64,000 nt of DNA from Bradyrhizobium diazoefficiens (GTDB lineage Bacteria; Pseudomonadota; Alphaproteobacteria; Rhizobiales; Xanthobacteraceae), in the NCBI RefSeq assembly GCF_016616425.1, contig NZ_CP067101.1:4960001-5024000 (forward strand), in the 5' to 3' direction. Within the stretch, counting starts at the first letter, position 1. Every line of letters starts with the position of its first letter. The notes beneath the pieces are model-generated. The model made no database searches and was not told the DNA's origin. It worked only from the letters and a program-made list of their open reading frames with translations. The position numbers and the translations under genes were made by a program. This document shows positions 1 through 8,224 of the stretch, piece by piece.

Positions 1-1329
1 CCAGGCCCACGGCACCAGGCAGTAGAGCGCACCGAAGGAGACGAAGCCGACCCAGCCGAGCGCACCGGAATGCACGTGCCCGATAGTCCAGTCGGTGTAG
101 TGGCTGAGTGAGTTGACGATCTTGATCGACATCATCGGGCCTTCGAAGGTCGACATGCCGTAGAAGGCGACGGAGACCACGAGCATGCGCAGCACGGGGT
201 CGGTACGCAGCTTGTCCCAGGCGCCCGACAGCGTCATCAGGCCGTTGATCATGCCGCCCCAGGAGGGCATCCACAGCATGATCGAGAAGGTCATGCCCAG
301 CGTCTGCGTCCAGTCCGGCAGCGCCGTGTAGTGCAAATGGTGCGGGCCGGCCCAGATGTAGAGGAAGATCAGCGCCCAGAAGTGGATGATCGACAGCCGG
401 TAGGAATAGATCGGCCGCTCTGCGCGCTTCGGGATGAAGTAGTACATGATGGCAAGGAAGCCGGCGGTCAGGAAGAAGCCGACCGCGTTGTGGCCGTACC
501 ACCACTGGACCATGGCATCCTGGATGCCGCCCCAGACGATGTAGGACTTCGAGCCGAACACCGAGACGGGAAGCGCCGGATTGTTGCCGAGATGCAGGAC
601 CGCGATCGTCACGATGAAGGCGAGGTAGAACCAGTTCGCGACGAAGATGTGCGGCTCCTTGCGCTTGATGATGGTGGCAAGGAAGACGAGCAGGTAGGCT
701 ACCCAGACGATGGTGAGCCAGAGATCGGCATACCATTCCGGCTCGGCATATTCCTTCGACTGGGTGACGCCCAGCAGATAGCCGGTGCCGGCGATGAGGA
801 TGAAGAAGTTGTAGCCCACCACGACGAACCACGGCGCGAGGTCACCGGCGAGGCGCGCGCGGCAGGACTTCTGCACCACGTAAAAGGAGGTCGCGATCAA
901 CACGTTGCCGCCGAAGGCGAAGATCACGGCGGAGGTGTGCAGCGGTCGCAGGCGGCCGAAGCTGGTCCAGGGCAGATCGAAGTTCAGCGCGGGCCAGGCC
1001 AGCTGGGAAGCGATGAGGAGGCCGACCAAGAAGCCGGCAATGCCCCAGAACATCGCCATAAAGGAGGAGAACTTGATTGGGCCCATGTTGTAGTTCGGGC
1101 GCCCGTTGATCTCCGCCCGCGGCAGCGCCGCCGGACGCTCGTAATAACGGTTGACGATGACGAAGACCGCAGCAAGGCTCGCCGCAGCGCTGAGCGCGGC
1201 ATGAAAGGCGAACGGCGCATCGAGCGCCTTGGCCGAGGCGATCACGCAGAGGAAGGCGGTGACTGCAAACACGACAGCCAGGCCGCTTTCACCGATGGTC
1301 ATGGATTTGGAAATGGAGGGCTGGCTCAT
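1..1329 (-). CDS. ccoN: cbb3-type cytochrome c oxidase subunit I (CcoN/FixN), 3' end cut by window edge
   Basis: Catalytic heme-copper subunit of the high-affinity cbb3 terminal oxidase, an integral inner-membrane protein that reduces oxygen under microoxia. The frame is open from an ATG at 1329 to the window edge, giving about 443 residues of a family usually near 550, so the C-terminus is missing. Many hydrophobic helices are visible, with the family stretches [48 protein letters not shown] and [13 protein letters not shown]; these carry the metal-binding histidines, including the WYGHNAV and HHLHY sites. A perfect FixK box lies 57 bp upstream. With fixLJ and fixK2 nearby, this is the symbiosis/microoxia type oxidase; ccoOQP should follow outside the window. 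Identification is secure. Confidence 0.96.
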   Translation of the reverse strand, partial: MSQPSISKSMTIGESGLAVVFAVTAFLCVIASAKALDAPFAFHAALSAAASLAAVFVIVNRYYERPAALPRAEINGRPNYNMGPIKFSSFMAMFWGIAGFLVGLLIASQLAWPALNFDLPWTSFGRLRPLHTSAVIFAFGGNVLIATSFYVVQKSCRARLAGDLAPWFVVVGYNFFILIAGTGYLLGVTQSKEYAEPEWYADLWLTIVWVAYLLVFLATIIKRKEPHIFVANWFYLAFIVTIAVLHLGNNPALPVSVFGSKSYIVWGGIQDAMVQWWYGHNAVGFFLTAGFLAIMYYFIPKRAERPIYSYRLSIIHFWALIFLYIWAGPHHLHYTALPDWTQTLGMTFSIMLWMPSWGGMINGLMTLSGAWDKLRTDPVLRMLVVSVAFYGMSTFEGPMMSIKIVNSLSHYTDWTIGHVHSGALGWVGFVSFGALYCLVPWAW

Positions 1330-1385
1330 GCGGATTCTCTCTGAAAGAACACAGCGCCAGAAACCACATTCACCCTCGCGGGGAA

Positions 1386-1399
1386 TTGATCGAAATCAA
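1386..1399 (-). promoter_or_regulatory. FixK/FNR box upstream of ccoN
   Basis: The sequence TTGATCGAAATCAA is a perfect match to the FixK2/FNR-type consensus TTGAT-N4-ATCAA. Its centre is about 63 bp upstream of the ccoN ATG, a distance that fits an activator site near -40 of a leader of about 20-25 nt. FixK2 is encoded at 5855-6553, so the regulator and its target lie within 5 kb. Regulation by FixK2 is inferred from the motif and from known Bradyrhizobium practice. Confidence 0.88.
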
Positions 1400-1448
1400 G
1401 ATGGATGGATTTGCGTTAATATGAGCCGACACGCTGCCAGTTGAAGTG

Positions 1449-1606
1449 CCCTCTCCCTTGTGGGGCCCCTTGTGGGAGAGAGGCCGTGAGAAAGGTGCGG
1501 CAAACTCGTTTGGGTGAGGGGTCAGCTCCGCAGTGACAACTGTTTCGGTGGAGACAGACCCCTCATCCGGCGCTTCGCGCCACCTTCTCCCACAAGGGGA
1601 GAAGGG
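1449..1606. repeat. Palindromic intergenic repeat
   Basis: The left arm (CCCTCTCCCTTGTGG, 1449-1463) recurs inverted at the right end (1589-1606), with minor mismatches. A secondary hairpin lies near the left arm (1451-1480), and the text between the arms includes GGTGAGGGG and CCCCTCATCC complements. The element fills the gap between ccoN and the CBS gene and can fold into a large cruciform. Such CCCTCTCCC elements are widespread between Bradyrhizobium genes. It could act as a terminator of the CBS transcript. Confidence 0.75.
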
Positions 1607-1646
1607 AAGAAAAGAAGCCTCTCCGTAAAATCACGGGAGATCTTCG

Positions 1647-2072
1647 TCACTCCCGTGCCGCCGCCTTGAGTGCCGAGATGACGTCCTCGCGGGCGATGAT
1701 CCCGACCAGCTTCTGCGCGCTGTCGAGCACGATGATGCTCCTGATACGGTGTTCGATCATGATCTGGAGAACGCGCGTCAGGCGCGTGTCGGGGCTGACA
1801 TAGATGAACTCGGGCGTCATGGCGTCGCCGATCTTGCGGCTCATCAGATCGTGATAGCGGGGCAGCATCTGGCTCGGCGTGAAGGCAAAGCACTTCAGGA
1901 TGTCGAACTTGGTGACGATCCCGACCACCTGTCCGTCATCCTCGACCGGATAGGAGTTGAAATCGTCGGTCTCGAACATCTCGCTGAGCTCGAGCAAGTC
2001 ACTGTCGCGCTGCACTGTCTTGACGTTGCGCGTCATGTAGCCATCGACGGTCTGCTCAAGAAATCTGTACAC
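1647..2072 (-). CDS. Two-CBS-domain protein
   Basis: A 141-residue cytoplasmic protein made almost wholly of a CBS pair (about residues 10-65 and 80-138). The first repeat has VDGYMTRNVKTV and YPVEDDGQVVGIVTK; the second has IGDAMTPEFIYVSPDT and IIVLDSAQKLVGIIAREDV. CBS pairs usually bind adenine nucleotides, but no effector domain is attached here. It starts 34 bp downstream of the stop of the universal stress protein gene and is probably cotranscribed with it. Stress-protein/CBS pairs beside fix genes are usually part of the oxygen-responsive regulon, and the FixK-like box at 2995 would serve both. The exact role is unknown. Confidence 0.88.
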   Translation of the reverse strand: MYRFLEQTVDGYMTRNVKTVQRDSDLLELSEMFETDDFNSYPVEDDGQVVGIVTKFDILKCFAFTPSQMLPRYHDLMSRKIGDAMTPEFIYVSPDTRLTRVLQIMIEHRIRSIIVLDSAQKLVGIIAREDVISALKAAARE

Positions 2073-2106
2073 GGCGCGTCCTCCTCGATTCGATTCCGGC
2101 CGGCCG

Positions 2107-2937
2107 TCAGTGCGACATCAGCACGCTGCGGGCGGTCTGCGTGACCAGATACTGGGTGACGCCTCCCAGGATCAGTTCACGAAACCTCGAATGGCCATAG
2201 GCGCCCGCAACGATCATGGCGCCAACGTCGCCGGCGACTTTCTCCGATTGCGCAGCGGCGGCTTCGTTCCGAGCGCCTTCGCAGACGCGTGCCGTCGCGG
2301 TGACGCCGTGGTAGGCCAGCCAGGCGGGAACGTCGCTGACGCCGGCCATCACGACCGACCGGTCATCGTCGCGCTCCGGAATTGTGGCGATGATGACGTC
2401 CCTCGCCTTGCGCAGCATCGGCAGCGCATCCGCCACCGCCCGGCGCGCCTCCGGCGTGTCCTTCCACGCCACCAGCACGCTGAGCAGGTCGAGCCCGTTG
2501 GCCCGATCGGGCACGACGAGAAGCGGGCGGCGGGCCTGCATCACCAGATCCTTGTAGCTTGCGAGCGCGAACGCGTTGGAGAAGGCCGGGCTCTGCCCGC
2601 CGCTGACGACGGTGTCGGCGCAGCGCGCTTGCGCCAGGGCGAATCGCGCCGGATAGTCCATGGCGCTACGCCACTCCGCATGTCCGCCGCGATTCTTGGT
2701 AGCAGCACGGAATTGCGCCTCCAGGCCGGCCAGTCGCCGCTTCACCGAAGCTTCGCCCTTGTCGATCAGCGCTTGCGCCGCGGCGCCGTCGGCGAAACAG
2801 AGCGGCGGCGCGAACTGCGTCGCGGCGATCCCGATGATGGCCGCCTCGAATCGTTCGGCGAGCTCGCCCGCGACCTGAAGACGCGCCTCGTTGGACTGAT
2901 CGAGCGCAAGGCTGACCATCACCGGCGCGTACGTCAT
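2107..2937 (-). CDS. Universal stress protein (UspA family)
   Basis: About 276 residues, roughly two Usp folds. The second half is the better preserved: LLSVLVAWKDTPEARRAVADALPML then MIVAGAYGHSRFRELILGG, the latter being the Usp ATP-binding motif G-x2-G-x9-G(S/T). The N-terminal half (MVSLALDQSNEARLQVAGELAERF) is a diverged copy. The ATG at 2937 is preferred over an upstream in-frame ATG at 2967 because family members begin close to MTYAPVMVSLAL. It is divergent from fixL, with a FixK-like box 58 bp upstream, and heads a two-gene unit with the CBS gene. It is likely induced at low oxygen; the molecular role is not defined. Confidence 0.88.
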   Translation of the reverse strand: MTYAPVMVSLALDQSNEARLQVAGELAERFEAAIIGIAATQFAPPLCFADGAAAQALIDKGEASVKRRLAGLEAQFRAATKNRGGHAEWRSAMDYPARFALAQARCADTVVSGGQSPAFSNAFALASYKDLVMQARRPLLVVPDRANGLDLLSVLVAWKDTPEARRAVADALPMLRKARDVIIATIPERDDDRSVVMAGVSDVPAWLAYHGVTATARVCEGARNEAAAAQSEKVAGDVGAMIVAGAYGHSRFRELILGGVTQYLVTQTARSVLMSH

Positions 2938-2994
2938 CGGGTATCTCCACTTCACAAGATTTTTCAAATCCTAAACCTGCTGCCGCGCAGCACG

Positions 2995-3008
2995 ATGAGA
3001 TAGATCAA
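2995..3008 (-). promoter_or_regulatory. Imperfect FixK-like box upstream of the usp gene
   Basis: On the minus strand the site reads TTGATCTATCTCAT, matching 8 of the 10 fixed positions of TTGAT-N4-ATCAA. It sits 58 bp upstream of the usp ATG, almost the same spacing as the perfect box before ccoN. It is in the divergent usp/fixL spacer, so it could also influence fixL, though it is about 145 bp from the fixL start. The call rests on motif and spacing only. Confidence 0.55.
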
Positions 3009-3152
3009 AATGAGAGCTGCTGGCTCCCTCGCCATTCAGTGAGAGGTCCGCCGTGAATTCAAGGTCCGCGCTTGCCTCGGAGCGAGCCTTGGGCGAAATT
3101 ACAATAGCGGTAACGGCATCCTGCCTACCGCGCTGAGGATGAGGAGCAGAGT

Positions 3153-4670
3153 TTGGCGCCGACCCGCGTGATCCATCCGGCAGACGATGGTCGGGGCGAG
3201 CATTTCCGGATCCGCATCGAAGGGTTCGGAGTTGGCACCTGGGACCTCGATCTGCAGACGCGCGAACTTGAATGGTCGGAGATGGCCAAGCGGCTGTTTG
3301 GCCTCAAGCCGGACCAGACCGTTAGCTACGATCTATTTCTCACTCTGTTGGAGCCGGGCGATCGGGACCACCTCCTGACGGCGATCGGGCGCGCCTCGGA
3401 AGGCGGCGGGGGACTTGATCTGACCTTCAAGATCGGCGGCGCATCCGCCAACGGTCAATGGATCCGCGCCAGGGCCGGCGTGATCCGGGACGATTCGGGC
3501 GCGCCGCGTCATCTCAGCGGGATATTCCTCGACATCAACGAGGAAAAGCACCTCGAAGAGGCCCTGCGCTCCCAGGAGAATCATCTTCGCTCGATTCTCG
3601 AAACCGTGCCCGACGCCATGATCGTCATCGATTCCCGCGGTATCATGCAGCTCTTCAGCAGCGCCGCGGAACGGCTGTTCGGCTACAGCAGGCAGGAAGC
3701 CATCGGCCGGAACGTCAGCATCCTGATGCCGGAGCCCGATCAGTCGCGTCATGACGGCTATATCGCGCGCTATCTCAGGACGGATGATCCGCACATTATC
3801 GGCATAGGCCGGATCGTGACGGGGAAACGCCGTGACGGCACGACTTTCCCCATGCATCTGTCGGTCGGGCAGACGCAACGCGCGGGCGACCCCTATTTCA
3901 CGGGCTTCGTCCGCGACCTCACCGAGCACCAGCAGACCCAGGCCCGGCTCCAGGAACTGCAATCCGAGCTCGTCCACGTCTCTCGGCTGACCGCGATGGG
4001 CGAAATGGCTTCTGCGCTCGCCCACGAGCTCAACCAGCCGCTGGCGGCGATCAGCAATTATATGAAGGGATCGCGGCGCCTCCTCGCCGGTAGCAGCGAT
4101 CCCAACACGCCGAAGGTCGAAAGCGCGCTGGATCGCGCGGCGGAGCAGGCCTTGCGCGCCGGCCAGATCATCCGGCGCCTGCGCGACTTCGTCTCCCGGG
4201 GCGAGTCGGAGAAGCGGGTCGAGAGCCTGTCCAAGCTGATCGAGGAGGCGGGCGCGCTCGGGCTCGCCGGCGCGCGCGAGCAGAACGTGCAGCTCCGCTT
4301 CAGCCTCGATCCCGACGCCGACCTCGTCCTCGCCGACCGCGTGCAGATCCAGCAGGTGCTGGTCAATCTGTTCCGCAATGCGCTGGAGGCGATGGCGCAG
4401 TCGCCGCGCCGCGAGCTCGTCGTGGCCAACACCCGCGTCGCAGACGACATGATCGAGGTGGAGGTCTCCGATACCGGTTCAGGCTTCCGGGACGACGTCA
4501 TTCCAAATCTGTTCCAGACCTTCTTCACCACCAAAGAGACCGGCATGGGCGTGGGACTCTCCATCAGCCGCTCGATCATCGAAGCTCACGGCGGTCGCAT
4601 GTGGGCCGAGAGCAACGCAGCGGGTGGTGCGACATTCCGCTTCACCTTGCCGGCAAACGACGAGAGCTGA
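3153..4670 (+). CDS. fixL: Oxygen-sensing histidine kinase FixL
   Basis: Heme-based oxygen sensor kinase: deoxy-heme permits autophosphorylation and phosphotransfer to FixJ. At 505 residues it has the length of Bradyrhizobium japonicum FixL. An N-terminal PAS (about 20-135) precedes the heme PAS (about 140-255), whose heme-ligating histidine is at 200 (DQSRHDGY) with H214 and R220 in PHIIGIGRIVTGKRRDG. The kinase core follows: H291 in ALAHELNQPLAAISNY, then the N box NLFRNALEAM, DTGSGF and GMGVGLS. There is no membrane segment, so the protein is soluble. The TTG start is supported by GAGGAG 6 bp upstream and by the length match. fixJ begins 3 bp after the stop. Confidence 0.97.
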   Translation: MAPTRVIHPADDGRGEHFRIRIEGFGVGTWDLDLQTRELEWSEMAKRLFGLKPDQTVSYDLFLTLLEPGDRDHLLTAIGRASEGGGGLDLTFKIGGASANGQWIRARAGVIRDDSGAPRHLSGIFLDINEEKHLEEALRSQENHLRSILETVPDAMIVIDSRGIMQLFSSAAERLFGYSRQEAIGRNVSILMPEPDQSRHDGYIARYLRTDDPHIIGIGRIVTGKRRDGTTFPMHLSVGQTQRAGDPYFTGFVRDLTEHQQTQARLQELQSELVHVSRLTAMGEMASALAHELNQPLAAISNYMKGSRRLLAGSSDPNTPKVESALDRAAEQALRAGQIIRRLRDFVSRGESEKRVESLSKLIEEAGALGLAGAREQNVQLRFSLDPDADLVLADRVQIQQVLVNLFRNALEAMAQSPRRELVVANTRVADDMIEVEVSDTGSGFRDDVIPNLFQTFFTTKETGMGVGLSISRSIIEAHGGRMWAESNAAGGATFRFTLPANDES

Positions 4671-4673
4671 TTC

Positions 4674-5291
4674 ATGACGACCAAGGGACATGTCTACGTC
4701 ATCGACGACGACGCAGCGATGCGCGATTCGCTGAATTTCCTGCTGGATTCCGCCGGCTTCGGCGTCACGCTGTTCGACGATGCACTAGCCTTTCTCGATG
4801 CCCTGCCCGGCCTCGGCTTTGGCTGCGTCGTCTCCGACGTGCGCATGCCCGGCCTCGACGGGATCGAGCTGCTGAGGCGGATGAAGGCGCAGCAAAGCGC
4901 GTTCCCGATCCTGATCATGACCGGTCATGGCGACGTACCGCTCGCGGTCGAGGCGATGAAGCTCGGGGCCGTCGATTTCCTGGAAAAGCCGTTTGATGAC
5001 GACCGTCTCACCGCCATGATCGACTCGGCGATCCGCCAGGCCGAGCCCGCCGCCAAGAGCGAGGCCGTCGCACAGGACATCGCCGCCCGCGTCGCGTCCT
5101 TGAGTCCGCGGGAGCGCCAAGTCATGGAAGGGCTGATCGCGGGCCTGTCCAACAAGCTGATCGCCCGCGAATACGACATCAGCCCGCGCACCATCGAGGT
5201 CTACCGGGCCAATGTCATGACCAAGATGCAGGCCAACAGCCTCTCGGAACTGGTCCGGCTGGCAATGCGTGCCGGCATGCTCAACGATTGA
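4674..5291 (+). CDS. fixJ: Response regulator FixJ
   Basis: A 205-residue NarL-class transcription activator. The receiver domain (about 5-118) has the acidic pair DDD at 11-13, the phospho-acceptor D55 in VVSDVRMPG, T in MTGHGD and K in LEKPF. A linker leads to a LuxR-type HTH (about 140-203: LSPRERQVMEGLIAGLSNK and SPRTIEVYRANVM). Phosphorylated by FixL, it activates fixK2. It is translationally coupled to fixL (3-bp gap). Length and all key residues are those of known FixJ proteins, so the call is secure. Confidence 0.97.
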   Translation: MTTKGHVYVIDDDAAMRDSLNFLLDSAGFGVTLFDDALAFLDALPGLGFGCVVSDVRMPGLDGIELLRRMKAQQSAFPILIMTGHGDVPLAVEAMKLGAVDFLEKPFDDDRLTAMIDSAIRQAEPAAKSEAVAQDIAARVASLSPRERQVMEGLIAGLSNKLIAREYDISPRTIEVYRANVMTKMQANSLSELVRLAMRAGMLND

Positions 5292-5334
5292 GGCAGGTCA
5301 AGGCGTCCTCCCGGCGCCTTGCTAACCAGACAAC

Positions 5335-5751
5335 ATGATCGAGGTCAGCTCACATCGTGTGCAGCCGTTGTCCCCCGCACAACTTACCGTTTTTGTGGTC
5401 GACGATGACGCCGCCGTCCTGGGATCCCTGCGGTTCCTGCTGGAGACCGACGGGTTCGCCGTGCGCACCTTCAGGAGCGGGACGGCGCTGCTCAATGTCA
5501 GCGACGCGCCCGGGCCAGACTGCTATGTCATCGACTACAAGATGCCGGACATCAATGGCATCGAGCTGGCCGGCCGCTTGCGCAAATCCAACCGCGCTGC
5601 GCCCGTGATTCTGATCACGGGGTATCCCGATGAGAACATCTCGGCAAGGGCTGCGACGGCGGGCATCAAAGACGTGGTTTTGAAGCCACTTCTCGACGAA
5701 AACCTGATCAAGTGCATCCGCCACGCCATCCAGGAGGGCCCCCGCGCCTGA
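5335..5751 (+). CDS. Single-domain response regulator (receiver only) between fixJ and fixK2
   Basis: 138 residues forming one CheY-like receiver and nothing else. The acidic residues are in VVDDDAA (about 22-24), the phospho-acceptor is D67 in YVIDYKMPDINGIE, T is in LITGYPD, and K is in VLKPL. It has no output domain. It lies 43 bp after fixJ and 103 bp before fixK2, the position of the lone receiver known in the Bradyrhizobium fixLJ-fixK2 locus. By analogy it could accept or drain phosphate from FixL or another kinase and so modulate FixJ. Its true partner cannot be read from sequence. Confidence 0.9.
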   Translation: MIEVSSHRVQPLSPAQLTVFVVDDDAAVLGSLRFLLETDGFAVRTFRSGTALLNVSDAPGPDCYVIDYKMPDINGIELAGRLRKSNRAAPVILITGYPDENISARAATAGIKDVVLKPLLDENLIKCIRHAIQEGPRA

Positions 5752-5763
5752 CCTACGGGATTC

Positions 5764-5770
5764 TACGTAA
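5764..5770 (+). promoter_or_regulatory. Candidate FixJ recognition motif before fixK2
   Basis: The short motif TACGTAA, within TTCTACGTAAGG, lies about 85 bp upstream of the favoured fixK2 start and resembles the GTA-rich core of rhizobial FixJ binding sites. A second partial copy (CCTACGGG) is at 5752-5759. The location between the lone receiver and fixK2 is where a FixJ-dependent promoter is expected. The match is short, so confidence is modest. Confidence 0.4.
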
Positions 5771-5854
5771 GGCAACCCCCTTAAGATATCGCTCGAAATT
5801 TTCGAAGCCCGCGATACCGCGTACCAAAGCGCCATCACAACGGAGATGGCGCAG

Positions 5855-6553
5855 ATGCTGACCCAGACGCTCACGACCCAGCCGATCAACACCCAGATCG
5901 TTGGCAAGATTGCTCCTGCCCATCCCGTCACCGACCAGTTCGGCGCAATCACCGGCCATGTCGGGCTCGTCGCCACGGAGTTCTCCTACCGCAAGGACGA
6001 GGAGATCTATGGCGAGGACGAGCCGGCCGAATATGTCTACCAGGTCGTCACCGGCGCAGTGAGCAGCTACAAGCTCCTGTCCGACGGCCGCCGCCAAATC
6101 GGCGCCTTCCATCTTCCCGGCGACGTGTTCGGCCTCGAATCCGGTCCCGCTCACCGCCTTGCCGCCGAAGCCATCATCGACACCACCGTGCGCCTGGTGA
6201 AGCGTTCGAGTCTGGAGAAGGCCGCAGGCGCCGATGTCCTGGTCGCTCGCAAGCTCTGGGCCATAACGGCTTCCGAACTGCGCCATGCCGAGGACCACAT
6301 GCTGCTTCTGGGCCGCAAGACCGCGATGGAACGCGTCGCGACCTTCCTGCTCGAAATGGATGGCCGCCTGGCGATTGCCGGCATGATGGCGTTGCCGATG
6401 TGCCGCCGCGATATCGGCGACTATCTTGGCTTGACGCTGGAGACCGTGTCGCGCGCGCTTTCGCAGCTTCACGCCCAGGGCATTCTCGGTTTCTCCGGTG
6501 CGCGCCAGATCGTGCTGCGCAAACGCCAGAGCCTGTTCGATATGCACGTCTGA
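5855..6553 (+). CDS. fixK2: CRP/FNR-family transcription activator FixK2
   Basis: The central microoxic activator of Bradyrhizobium; it binds TTGAT-N4-ATCAA boxes. It has a cNMP-fold domain (about 40-145) lacking the FNR iron-sulfur cysteines, a long dimerisation helix, and a C-terminal HTH with RRDIGDYLGLTLETVSRALSQL split around the recognition helix (ETVSR contacts TTGA). The ATG at 5855 is chosen because GGAG lies 9 bp before it, whereas the ATG at 5846 abuts GGAG. This start gives 232 residues and places the only cysteine of the DNA-binding region at 183, the redox-sensitive position known for B. japonicum FixK2. It is probably activated by FixJ and targets ccoN in this window. Confidence 0.95.
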   Translation: MLTQTLTTQPINTQIVGKIAPAHPVTDQFGAITGHVGLVATEFSYRKDEEIYGEDEPAEYVYQVVTGAVSSYKLLSDGRRQIGAFHLPGDVFGLESGPAHRLAAEAIIDTTVRLVKRSSLEKAAGADVLVARKLWAITASELRHAEDHMLLLGRKTAMERVATFLLEMDGRLAIAGMMALPMCRRDIGDYLGLTLETVSRALSQLHAQGILGFSGARQIVLRKRQSLFDMHV

Positions 6554-6644
6554 TTTTGGCTGACTGGCCAAATGGAGCAAACTGCGTTTGGCCGAGACCA
6601 AAGCGGTTCCCTGCAGACGGCTGGCTTGCTCCTGAGATTGGACT

Positions 6645-7850
6645 ATGACGCTACGTCACAAGATCTATCTCATCCTGGAGCAAAGCTCCGCACGCGACGC
6701 TGTGGGCTCGACCGTCAATGCCTGCTTGATCCTGGCGATTGTCGTCAGCCTTCTGGCCACTGTATTCGAATCTGTCCCTGATCTGGCACGCCGGTATGTA
6801 GCTGGCTTTCAGCTGACCGAGTTCGCCGTAGCCGCGACCTTCTGCGCGGAATATCTGGTCCGGATCTGGACGGCGCAGGAGCACGCGCCTTGGCGGCATC
6901 TCGGAGCGATCAGGTCGCGTCTTTGTTTCATGGCAAGCCTCCCCGGGGTCATAGATCTCGCGGCGATATTGCCGCTGCTGCTGGCCCCGTTTGTCGCTCC
7001 GGAATTCAAGACCCTGCTTGTGTTGCGTTTGCTGCGCTTTTTGAAGCTGACCCGTTATTCACCCGCGATAAGCTCTTTGCTGGAAGCTCTCTACGCCGAG
7101 CGGCGCGCTCTCACCGGATGCTTTGTGATCCTTCTTGGCACCGCGCTCATCGCGGCCGGGCTAATGCATCTGGCCGAGAGCGTGGCACAACCTGAAAAAT
7201 TCGGAACCATACCGGACGCACTTTGGTGGGCCATAGTGACGCTTGGCACGGTTGGCTACGGAGACGTCGTTCCGGTTACCGCGATCGGGCGGCTTATCGC
7301 GGGCTGCACCATTTTTGGAGGTCTGCTTATGGTCGCTTTGCCAGTTGGTATTGTTGCAACTGCCTTCTCCAACGAAGTGCATCGCCGCGATTTCATCATT
7401 ACCTGGGGTCTTGTTGCCCGCATTCCACTGTTCAGTGAATTGGACGCAGCTCAGATCAACCAGATTATGAAGATGCTGCGGGCTCAAAAAGTCAATACAG
7501 GGTCGGTGATCGCGCGCCGCGGCGAACCTGCACAGTCGATGTATTTGATCGCGGATGGCGAAGTAGAGATCAAGCTACGACACAGACCGGTGCGCCTGGG
7601 CGCCGGCCATTTCTTTGGCGAGATTGCAGTCCTGCACCAGACGCACCGATCGGCAACGGTAATTGCTACTCAACCCACTCGTCTCCTCATCCTTGACGCG
7701 GCCGATCTGCGTAGCTTGATGGACCGCGAGCCCAGCTTCGCCGCTCGCATCGAAGAGGCTGCGCGCCAAAAACTGGGGAGCGAATTGGTAGCATCGACAG
7801 GCGACCTCACAGGCGGGGAAGTTGCAAGTGCCATCCCACCGGCTCAATAG
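6645..7850 (+). CDS. Voltage-sensor-like potassium channel with C-terminal cyclic-nucleotide-binding domain
   Basis: 401 residues. Six transmembrane helices (about 20-235) include an S4 helix with spaced basic residues (R128, R131, K134, R137) and a pore with the K+ selectivity filter TVGYGD at 202-207. A C-terminal cNMP-binding domain (about 260-385) carries the phosphate cassette FFGEIAVL...HRSATV. This is the architecture of the Mesorhizobium MloK1 channel, about 45 residues longer. It is an inner-membrane protein that would pass K+ when cyclic nucleotide binds. It follows fixK2 by 91 bp on the same strand but has no evident FixK box. The last residues are low-complexity, and the gene is the last intact one before the decayed island. 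Confidence 0.92.
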   Translation: MTLRHKIYLILEQSSARDAVGSTVNACLILAIVVSLLATVFESVPDLARRYVAGFQLTEFAVAATFCAEYLVRIWTAQEHAPWRHLGAIRSRLCFMASLPGVIDLAAILPLLLAPFVAPEFKTLLVLRLLRFLKLTRYSPAISSLLEALYAERRALTGCFVILLGTALIAAGLMHLAESVAQPEKFGTIPDALWWAIVTLGTVGYGDVVPVTAIGRLIAGCTIFGGLLMVALPVGIVATAFSNEVHRRDFIITWGLVARIPLFSELDAAQINQIMKMLRAQKVNTGSVIARRGEPAQSMYLIADGEVEIKLRHRPVRLGAGHFFGEIAVLHQTHRSATVIATQPTRLLILDAADLRSLMDREPSFAARIEEAARQKLGSELVASTGDLTGGEVASAIPPAQ

Positions 7851-7949
7851 GTGTGCCTCAAAAGATCGCAGACCTTCGGCTGTTAACAGGCGCAGGGTTC
7901 TGGCAACGATCGGAATGATAAGTCTCTGACAAACTGAGGTTAGAGGGTC

Positions 7950-8224
7950 ATGCTTCGGCGCCAATTCACACGTGACTTTATAGAGTATAGAGTCCGTGGC
8001 CGAGGGAGACTTCGGGGGCGACGTGTTGCACGGGGTAGTGGCCGCCACTGGGCAGCGTTGCGGCACGATTCTCCGGGAGTCGAAGCGAATGAAGGGTTGG
8101 AATCATGCTTGGTTGGGCAAGCTGCGCGATGACCAGCGCACCGCAAAAAGCCGAGATCGCGCTGATCGTTTCCACCGCGCTTCCCAAGGGGATCGGGAGC
8201 TTCGATCTCGTTGATAAGATCTGG
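7950..8224 (+). pseudogene. DUF2130 protein remnant, frameshifted and truncated
   Basis: Three overlapping frames carry successive parts of a DUF2130 domain: LRRQFTRDFIE, then AEGDFGGDVLHGVVAATGQ and CGTILRESKRMKGWNHAWL, then KAEIALIVSTALPKG and FDLVDKIW. They align in order with the larger DUF2130 remnant at 16069-16941. At least two frameshifts are visible, one near 7985-7995 and one in the AAAAA run at about 8145. Homology stops abruptly at 8224, where the IS5-type sequence begins. No start or stop of its own remains. It is clearly nonfunctional and part of the decayed left side of the island. Confidence 0.8.

Noticed and set aside
331..1344. A 337-codon plus-strand frame opposite ccoN
   Set aside because: It is the shadow of the ccoN coding sequence, whose minus frame shows clear oxidase motifs and runs to the window edge.
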